DNA from: Cristatella mucedo
Lineage: Eukaryota > Bryozoa > Phylactolaemata > Cristatellidae
NCBI GenBank assembly: GCA_009760855.2
Contig: WPIO01000002.1
Coordinates: forward strand, 852,501 to 916,500
DNA length: 64,000 bases
Direction: 5' to 3'
Program-made: the position numbers and the translations under genes
Shown: piece after piece, positions 56,810 through 64,000 of the stretch
Layout: every line of letters begins with the position of its first letter
How positions within the stretch are numbered: the stretch's first letter is position 1
Notes under the pieces: generated by a model
Seen by the model: only the letters and a program-made list of their open reading frames with translations
Told to the model about the DNA's origin: nothing
The model's database searches: none

Positions 56810-56980
56810 CTCGTCAAATACGAATCGAGCGATAAGCGCCGACTTTCCCACGCAGCAACTGCCGACAACGACCATCTTATGAGGTGAGACGCTCTTTCTT
56901 CTCTTCGCCTTAAGTTTTCGAAAAGGAAAGCATCTGTAAATGAAGACGAACACAATTAAAGAGAAGAGCTTATTAAGCAA
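56810..56980 (-). CDS. Ral-like small GTPase gene 2, exon 1 (Cys-Cys P-loop)
   Basis: The exon ends GACGAG/GTACGG in phase 0, exactly as gene 1. The G1 loop reads VVVGSCCVGKSALIARFVFD: the Ras G12 and G13 positions are both Cys. Two starts are possible. The ATG at 56980 adds 35 residues, a hydrophobic run then a basic patch (KLKAKRRKSVSPHK), ending in the His-Lys that also precedes the P-loop in Ral. The ATG at 56875 would start right at the first strand. The longer form keeps the His-Lys and may be real, but its hydrophobic stretch is unusual and may be upstream untranslated sequence. Confidence 0.88.
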
Positions 56981-57353
56981 CTCGAATGGACGGCGATTTC
57001 GACGAGATGTGCGGCCACTTTACACTGATAGTAAGATACTAACCCGTGCAGCTCTCTCATTTTCAATCGTCGCTTGCAAGGAGAAGATGCGTGCGCAACG
57101 CTCGCTAGTAGCTAGTAGCTAGTGGCGGCCACGCTGCATTGCACGCTGCTGTCGTGCAATGCGGCCACTGCAGCAAAGCTCAGTAAGCAGCGCGAGAGCC
57201 GTCAGCGTGGCATCTAGGAGCGCCGCCGCGGGAGGCGTGCCGCATCCTCAGTCGAACGTACCCACTATGGTTTCGATCTCCTCGAGTCATTATTTTCACG
57301 ATGGCCCGATCGGCCTGTGCACGAAGAGAGAAAGAATCCTCGGAGGTCGCCGA

Positions 57354-57420
57354 TGCCGATTGGCAGCGCCCCCCCCCCCTTGTGACGTGGGCCATTGCTA
57401 ATGACGCAAGCGACGCTGCC
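57354..57420 (-). promoter_or_regulatory. Candidate promoter upstream of GTPase gene 2
   Basis: About 400 bp upstream of exon 1, the gene's strand carries a CCAATCGG box (57357-57364 region), a G/C run and a CCACGTCAC CRE-like element (57381-57390), with another GCGTCAT nearby. The region is GC-rich compared with its surroundings. This is inference from motifs only. Confidence 0.35.
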
Positions 57421-58388
57421 ACTTGTTAGCAGCTTTCAGTGGCTTTCCCGCTTTCCGGTATGGCTGTCAGTGCGTAGGAAGCGCTCGCACTTGCTGCTAG
57501 CAAAGACAAGATCGCGAGCGAGGTCCGATTATCCGAGCGTCGATGGAGCGTCGATGTCCGCACATTTCTATCGGCTTCCCATCTTGCTCTGCTGTGGCTA
57601 CGTTTGAGTCTTGAGTGTAGACAACACCTTGTACCGCGAGCGCGCTACCTTTATTTTCTGAAATCAACCGCTACCGCACCTCCGACGGCTATTTGCCCGA
57701 CGCTGTTGAACTTCGCCCAGCCTGATAACGTGCTCACCGGCTTGCTGGTAGGGTAAAGTGGGCCAAATAAAGACATTAGATCGTGACAGTTATTGAGACT
57801 TATTTCTGGCGCTTCCTGCATTAAAAGAGTTGGGGACTGGACTTGTCATAATCTATGGCTTAGAAAAACATAGAATGACTCAATTCGAGCGATGGTCAGT
57901 CAGTCAGTTTTACTCCGGGCTTTAAAGTGAGTGGAAGTGCTATGGCTGTTTCGGATCGGTGTGAGTGACTCCTTCTCGCCGCTTCTCCACCCTCCCCTCC
58001 CCCTCTTTGAGGTCGATGCAGGCTTCACAGCCGCGAAGTAGCCGTGCGACTCGCGCTCACTTCTGGGGAGGCCCCAAGTGCTGGCAGCAGCGCTGCGACT
58101 CGCCTTCTCCTCGGGCCACCGGCCTGAGTGCACTGAGAGTGCCCGAGCTGGCGGCCAGCTGGCTGAAATCCTGAGCCTGCCTGCTCAGTGCAAGTACAGA
58201 GTGGTCAACTACGATCCAAGATTACTTCCCAATTGCTCGGAGAGCCAGCTAGTTAGCCGAGAAGCCTGCGCCGTCGCGAGTTGCAATACTTCCGATAAGC
58301 CGTCGTTTTCTTTGAGCTGCTAAATGTGTACGGAAGACTTGTATTCGACTCATTTATAGAAGACGAAGGAGTGAAACTCTGCGATCCG
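57421..58388. other. No gene recognised
   Basis: GC-richer sequence without a supported exon. Frames at 57900-58323 lack known domains. Confidence 0.45.
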
Positions 58389-58389
58389 T

Positions 58390-59640
58390 CATCCTTAAGC
58401 GCCTCTCATCTCGCCTGAACACCACTGTCAATGCACTGCACTGCAACGGTTCGGGTCCTATATCAATGGGAGACGAAAGAGGTTTTATGTGAATGGACAC
58501 AGATCATTCGATGAATCTCTGAAGTATGGGGTACCTCAAGGCTCTGTGCTTGGTCCCCTTCTTTCGCTGTTCATACTCTCCGTCTTGCCGTTGTGATTAC
58601 CAGGAACAATCTAGGCTTTCACTTCTATGCGGATGACAGTTGTACTTTTGCTTTGATCTCTCCCAGCCTTACAGCTCGTCAAATTCTCTCAGCTCTCTTG
58701 TTACATGTATTGATGACAACCTTACATGGAAGGCCGCCAACTTTATTAAATTGAATAAGGATAAAAACCAACCTATCAGTAATGGGCAAGCCAACTGTGG
58801 TTCAGAAATTGGAACGGCTAGCGCTCAAACTCGGCTCGGCCAGCATATTTCCTGCTGAATCTGCACGAAATCTAATTGCCCTGTTCCAAAGTGAACTTTC
58901 ATTAGGTGATCACCCAGTCAAGGCTGCCTACTTTCAGCTAAATAACTTTGCTAATATTTGGGGTTGTTTGGACAGAGATACCACATTTAAATTGGTCCAT
59001 GCATTTGTGATATCCTGTCTCGACTTCTGTAACTCACTGCTATCAGGTCTACCGTCAGTCTTGAGCATCGCAGTGGCCACGTCACATCACTTCTCGCCAA
59101 CATGCACTGGCTCCCTGTTAAGCAATGCATCGTCTTCAAGGTTCTGTCACTCACATTCATGTCTATTCATTATTTGGCTCCATCCTACCTATTAGATCTA
59201 CTCCCCCACCAGGCTAAGCATCTTACCATCTGCTTTTCGGAATCTAATCGTATACCTATACCTCATATGAATTTCAAATTATTTGGAGATCGTGCCTTTA
59301 GCTCGCATGCTCCCAAAGCCTGGAACTCGCTCCCGACTTGCGTTACGATACCCCCTGACCTGACCACATTTCAACATGAACTAAAACTCATCTATATATG
59401 AGAGCATTTAGTGGATCCACATGATTCGCCTTTTATTTGCTTATGCGTGCCCTGAGACTGTGCACGCTGCCACTAACCATTCTTGCATACTGGCCCTGTG
59501 CATGTCATTCCTTGTTGTCATTGAGCATGCTACCACTAACCATTCGATCGTTCTTCCTTTGCAGCAAACGTAAAGTACCTAGAAAGAGATTGAGTTCTCT
59601 GAGGTTGCTATATAAAACGTATTATCATTATTACTATCTA
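58390..59640 (+). mobile_element. LINE family A, frameshifted copy
   Basis: Blocks in order: LSSRLNTT, YGVPQGSVLGP, FYADD broken by a deletion (about 58620), NFIKLNKDKNQP, then CNSLLSGLPS, HWLPVKQCIVFKVLSLTF, SLHYLAPSYLLDLLPH-like block and FGDRAFSSHAPKAWNSLPTC. The 3' UTR and tail end near 59635. At least three frames are needed (58640-58858, 58782-59195, 59102-59401), so it is dead. Confidence 0.9.
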
Positions 59641-59929
59641 ACGAAACCCAATCCCGGAATATGTGTCAATTGCTTGGGTTCGTCAGCACCTGACTTTGAA
59701 ACTAAGAATTATGTGAAATAAAATTGGCGCTGGGCGAGATAGGCTGTTTTCGGTGAATTGGTGTCACCGGTTCTTCGAAAAAAAACTAGCCAGTTCTTTG
59801 CTCAAGAAGCGACTTCTGGCCCAGTGCATTGGGCTATTTTTAGGTTCAGTCATCCTGTATCCTTCAGTAGTTCACCACCACGCTACTTTGGAAGCTCATG
59901 ATCCGCCGAGGTTAGCGAAGCATCAACAA

Positions 59930-60235
59930 CACAACAGTCCATCTGCTGTGTACGGTGAACTCACTGCCACAACTCTTACGCAACGACATCTGCTCTCCGG
60001 GTATGATGCATTCTTTCCATCCGCCCTGAGCTACTCAGTACCTCGACTGCTCTCCTGACTCAGTTGTGCTTCTCACTTTCTCTTTGTTTTGTGAGATGAA
60101 TGCCTTTAGCTAGTGAAGCGTGCTGAAAGCAGCTTTGGTTTTCAGTGCGAAACAAAAAACTCTCCTGCGTAACACCCACATAGTCTGTGTCGCTTCTTGG
60201 AGTTACAGACGGAGATATATAACATGGCATCCATC
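59930..60235 (+). mobile_element. LINE family B, 3' end
   Basis: CTCGACTGCTCTCCTGACTC, then GCGTAACACCCACATAGTCT and GGAGTTACAGACGGAGATAT: a diverged family B end. Confidence 0.75.
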
Positions 60236-62114
60236 CAGGGCCGGGCCGGGATGAGAGAAGCTCTTCTACGCAGTCAGCCGTTCTTGGTTTTCTAGACAGG
60301 CACGAAGCATTAGTAACACGCGGTCGTCTTTCAGATTCAAGTGGCATACACTTCGCTAGCCAGGTCTTGGGTTGAGTCCTGTGGCTGGCAATTCTACGTT
60401 GCTCACAGCAAGCGTGTAGAAGCTGCTAAGGCTCTGGCTTCGCTATGGAAATAAATGTTCCCGAATCTTTACTCCAACCAAATGAGCACGCAAGCAGCTT
60501 CTGTACACTGCACAGCAAGCTAATAACCTTCTATGGCCTTACCAATAAGTTGCCGAGCCTTAAAGGGATGTCAAGTTCAGAATACCAGCTACGACATCAG
60601 AGCGAGCATTCGATAATACAAGCTCTGATCTCTGAAGGGAGACCACTGTGATGTTCGCCTGCGGCTTCTGCTGTATGTAGCGAAGCGCCTGACACTAATG
60701 CACACGCCTCAGCTGCGACCAATAGTTAAGCAATTGAATAAGCCCAGCATCGGGCCACTAATGCAGATTATATTTCGTGTCGTTGCTGCGATTGATTGGG
60801 CTTCCGTATATATGTGCCCGTTCGGAGTAATAAAGGAGAGTCTCGTTTACTGCGAACGAGCGCCCGCTGTGCTCCGTGAGACTCCCACTAGAACAGCCGC
60901 CGCTGGACCCACTGTCACGCAACCCCGCTAAATTAGATAATACACAGATCAGTGAGGGAACCACAGATGCCGAGATCGAGAGAAGGGCTTCACATCTATC
61001 CAGCTTGAATACGGATCTCGACAATCGACCAGTTTGTGGAAATAATAGCTTCGTGCTACGCCAGTAGTTCGTCAAACCGAGCTTTTTGGTAGCTTAGCTA
61101 GCCGGCCCGGTACGTTCGATCCTGAGCCTGAATAGATTGGGCAGAATAGCAGAAGAGCAAATCCAGCAAGGGACAAAATGGCGTCGGCTACCGTTGGGTG
61201 ACTTTGCCCGTGGTTTGAGACTGCAGCAAGCTTTATCCAGATTTGCGTCAGCCGCTCAAAGTCATGCGTCAGACCTGCGAATTTAGCCGGCAGCAGCATG
61301 TATGCACAGCTTCAACCCATGTCGCCTTGCACCACCACAGGATGGATTCGAGTCACGAGGGACTAATTTTGATATAGGTGCTGGGATGCGTCAGTGTTGT
61401 GCGTCTGCGTATTTTGCCAACAATTTTTTCGCTGCGTAGCCAGCTTGAGCAAGCCCCGGAGCAGCAATATGACATCTCGGCTGTCGCGGCCATTGGAGTC
61501 GACCTAATAATGCTTTCTGCGAGGCACTACTGTCCGAACTCTGCCTGCTCAGCGTGTCGAACAAGCAAATTGCAAAGGTGAAGTGCAAGCAAACGCTATT
61601 AATCATTGGCTGTCGCCATTTTGTAAGTAGAAGCTCTTGAGCAGCAGTCCGATTGGCTGGCGAGTCAAAAAGCTACTTGAGCGTGCATGTAAGACATCTC
61701 CCATGTTTTATTCCGGTATCCTTTGCATATTTGAGATGCTCACCATTGCTCGTGTAGTGCTACTGTCGCTCAGGTGGCGGCAGCAGCAGATCTGAGGAGT
61801 CTCGCGGAGGCACGAGCGAGAACGTAGGCGGTACAAGAGACTCAATGTGTATTCCTCGAAACGTATATTTACGAGAGCTCGCGGAACAACCAGAATTGGG
61901 GGAATGTCCCTAAGTCGATAAATATAGCTGCGCTGGGCAATATCCCGTACATTAGTGGCAGGACGCTGAGCTGTACCAACTGTCTAACCACTGGCCCCAG
62001 TTGAGGCGCTTGTGATTATTACAGCAGTGGCAGCCGTACACAACGTTCGTCGAAAGTGCGTCATTTGCCACCCCGGCTTCTGCCTTTCATTTAGGTACCT
62101 TACTTGTGTCTATA
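60236..62114. other. No gene recognised
   Basis: Frames at 60445-60651, 60758-61075 and 61378-61606 have no domain I know. A final exon for the third GTPase could lie here but was not found. Confidence 0.45.
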
Positions 62115-62125
62115 CTATGTCTTAC

Positions 62126-62234
62126 TTTTCAAAGCCTTCTTTGATTGCGGATGACGGCCGGAGTTCTTCGGAAGTCCGCCGTCCATAGTGGCATCCTTTT
62201 TGGCCTTTATCTGGTTCGCCACTTCATGAAATGC
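62126..62234 (-). CDS. Carboxy-terminal exon of a third Ras/Ral-like GTPase
   Basis: A strong acceptor (CTGCCTCATCTGCAG, minus) leads into 36 codons in phase 0, AFHEVANQIKAKKDATMDGG and a Lys-rich remainder, with a donor A/GTAAGA. A(F)..(V/L)...I..K at the start is the last helix of Ras-superfamily G domains, followed by a basic hypervariable region. The start phase equals that needed after the ETSAK exons of genes 1 and 2. If unspliced, the frame would add three residues and stop at 62115. No upstream exons were found in 62.3-64.0 kb, so the rest should lie beyond the right edge. Confidence 0.6.
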
Positions 62235-62339
62235 CTGCAGATGAGGCAGACAGTAAATATTAGTGACGGAGCAAATGAGCCAGAATGTCAACTGCATCAT
62301 TCTTCTAAACACTGCTAATAATAATGACTGCTCCATCTT

Positions 62340-62985
62340 AAATATTGATGCTTTATCGCCAAAGCGAAGTACCTGGTGACTTAAAACTAGATTCTGCAGT
62401 ACAGGAGTGGAAATACATAACTAAATGGATAATTTTCCTAAATTTGAGCCAAGAACTGATAGTTTTGTTCTGATTGGCGCCTCCAGAGAATACTCAAATG
62501 TATGCATGCACTCTATCAGATTATCGCAGTTCTTGTAATTATTGGCAGCTTTTGTCTTTTAATAATTATTAACAGGATGTTCGTGATTTATCGTTTAGAC
62601 CGGATAACAGTGATTCGAAACGAAGCTTCATAGATGTTTTTTATTGAAAATTGGTGAGTTGCAACGCTAAGGCTGGTGCTGGGCATAGACGGATTCAGAA
62701 TATGTGGCTCAACGTTAGTGCCACGGGCTTGTCTTCACGTTTCGCTCGCTCTCAATATCTGCTCTGCTACGCTCCCGTCGCCATACCTGCGTCAGTGCGA
62801 CTCCTATGACTCGTTAGCAGTACCTCGTGTCAGTGGTCTCAGCAGTTCACGTGCGTGAGAGAAGTACAACTCCCTACGTGCACCGCGCTTGTGGCATAGA
62901 ACTTCATCTCGGGTAACACAACAGCGCTCAAAAACAGCATAATCAGAGATTATCAGGCTAAGACTTGTTGCCAGTGCGCTTATCA
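62340..62985. other. No gene recognised
   Basis: Searched on the minus strand for the NKxD and ETSAK exon of the third GTPase; none was seen. Confidence 0.45.
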
Positions 62986-62987
62986 CC

Positions 62988-63068
62988 ACCAACCATTTGA
63001 TCGTGCTTCCTTTAAACAGCCTTAAGAGGGATTAATCATTCTGAGGGCGCCATACACAGTTATTTGTT
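62988..63068 (+). repeat. LINE family A tail, diverged
   Basis: AACCATTTGATCGTGCTTCC, then a shortened TTAAGAGGGATTAATCATTC and GAGGGCGCCATACACAG. Confidence 0.65.
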
Positions 63069-63302
63069 AAGAACTTGAACTAGTGTGAAGTAAAATTGAG
63101 ATGGAAATTCATGCCTGGTGAATAGTACTTAAAAACGTCAAGGGAGAGGGAGATAAAGAGAGAGTTATGCATTGTTTTGCCTCGCATTCATCAGTAATTA
63201 TCATTCACCGAGTTTAATCGGCGATCTTAAGTGCTGGAGGGGTTCAGTAGCGACCCCGAATCATGATGGTCTCCGATTGTCGAGTGTTACACGATAGATG
63301 GA

Positions 63303-63360
63303 CTAATAATAATACATAATTTACATAGCGCTCCAAGATAGCTGCACTCAGTTCTGACCT
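63303..63360 (-). repeat. LINE/SINE tail scrap
   Basis: TAATAATAATACATAATTTA and CATAGCGCTCCAAGATAGCT resemble a minus-strand family A or SINE family 1 tail. Confidence 0.45.
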
Positions 63361-64000
63361 ATGATGGTTTGACTTGCGAAAATTTGGCGATGCGAACTCG
63401 GCCATGGTCAAGCTAAAAATTGAAATCAAAATGTATTCATTGTGGGTACTGAGTGCTACCATATAACATTCTTGACTTTCAAAAATTCGACTTACGACAG
63501 GTTCTCCAGACCCTATGTCGTAAGTTGGTGGCTGAATGTAAATACCTATCAAGGTGCTTTATTACTCGTTGCAAGATAATCATTAACTGAGGGTTAACAG
63601 CGTGCATGGCATCATGCCAAGAAGACAAGCAAGCAACAGCATACAAGAAACATGTTTAGGTCGGCATGCTAAAGGTCAGGCTAAAGGTCAGTTTAAAGGA
63701 CTTTAGGTTTAGCTAAAGAAGACATTAGGAGACTCGTGGCCACCAGTTAGTAAGACTTTTGGCAAATAATACGCATAGAATCATGCCAAGTTAAGACCAC
63801 TAAACACGCAAAACAATCAATAACAATAAAAAATGTGCATAGCCGCTATCAGAGAACATACTCTGTTTCCAGAAACTTTCCACAAGTAAATACATTGTAT
63901 AGGAAGCATATCAATATGTCTAGTGATACATGCAAGGTGTCAGCAAATACAAGCACTTACAAGACCATTCACAAGGACCCAGCAAATGCTTCGAGGTATA
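63361..64000. other. No gene recognised
   Basis: CGACTTACGACA and TGTCGTAAGTTG (about 63488-63525) form a small inverted repeat. Towards the edge are family A-like UTR words on the minus strand (GCATGATGCCATGCACGCTG near 63600), which may be an old copy. Confidence 0.35.

Overview
The window looks like nuclear DNA of an invertebrate animal. Genes are split by introns of 0.15 to 11 kb, the DNA between them is packed with decayed non-LTR retrotransposons, tRNA-derived SINEs, one LTR retrotransposon and long microsatellites, and there are no operons or closely packed long ORFs. The phylum cannot be fixed from this sequence. The (ATT)n-tailed CR1/L2-like LINE and the sigma-class GST are typical of many marine or lophotrochozoan-type genomes, but that is only a hint.

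Layout: 0.3-1.7 kb, a short gypsy-like LTR element on the minus strand with matching 180-bp LTRs and a 5-bp target duplication. 3.4-4.4 kb, SINE and LINE fragments. 4.88-20.92 kb (+), four exons of a sigma-class glutathione S-transferase of the haematopoietic prostaglandin D synthase type. Exons 1-4 join cleanly, intron 1 is 11.1 kb, and the final exon was not found. 21-44.9 kb, no host gene recognised: LINE copies at 24.0-25.2, 29.5-31.1, 34.7-35.5, 37.4-37.9, 42.3-43.1 and 44.4-44.9 kb, plus microsatellites and a duplicated module.

The right third holds the most interesting host genes: a minus-strand cluster of small GTPases of the Ral branch of the Ras superfamily. Gene 1 has exons at 50.5, 45.8 and 45.4 kb. 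Gene 2 has exons at 56.9, 55.8 and 55.4 kb and a candidate last exon at 55.1 kb. A carboxy-terminal-type exon at 62.1-62.2 kb suggests a third member that begins beyond the right edge. All share the same intron phases. Both readable paralogues have replaced the two P-loop glycines equivalent to Ras G12 and G13 (Ser-Asp in gene 1, Cys-Cys in gene 2), and gene 1 has also lost the catalytic switch II glutamine. They therefore look like GTPases with abnormal or no intrinsic GTP hydrolysis, kept as open, splice-competent genes.

Two LINE families dominate. Family A ends in a conserved tail followed by ATT repeats. Family B ends in ATTAC repeats. At least one tRNA-derived SINE carries the family A tail, which suggests it borrows that LINE's machinery. 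Everything stated here comes from reading the sequence; no database search was run.
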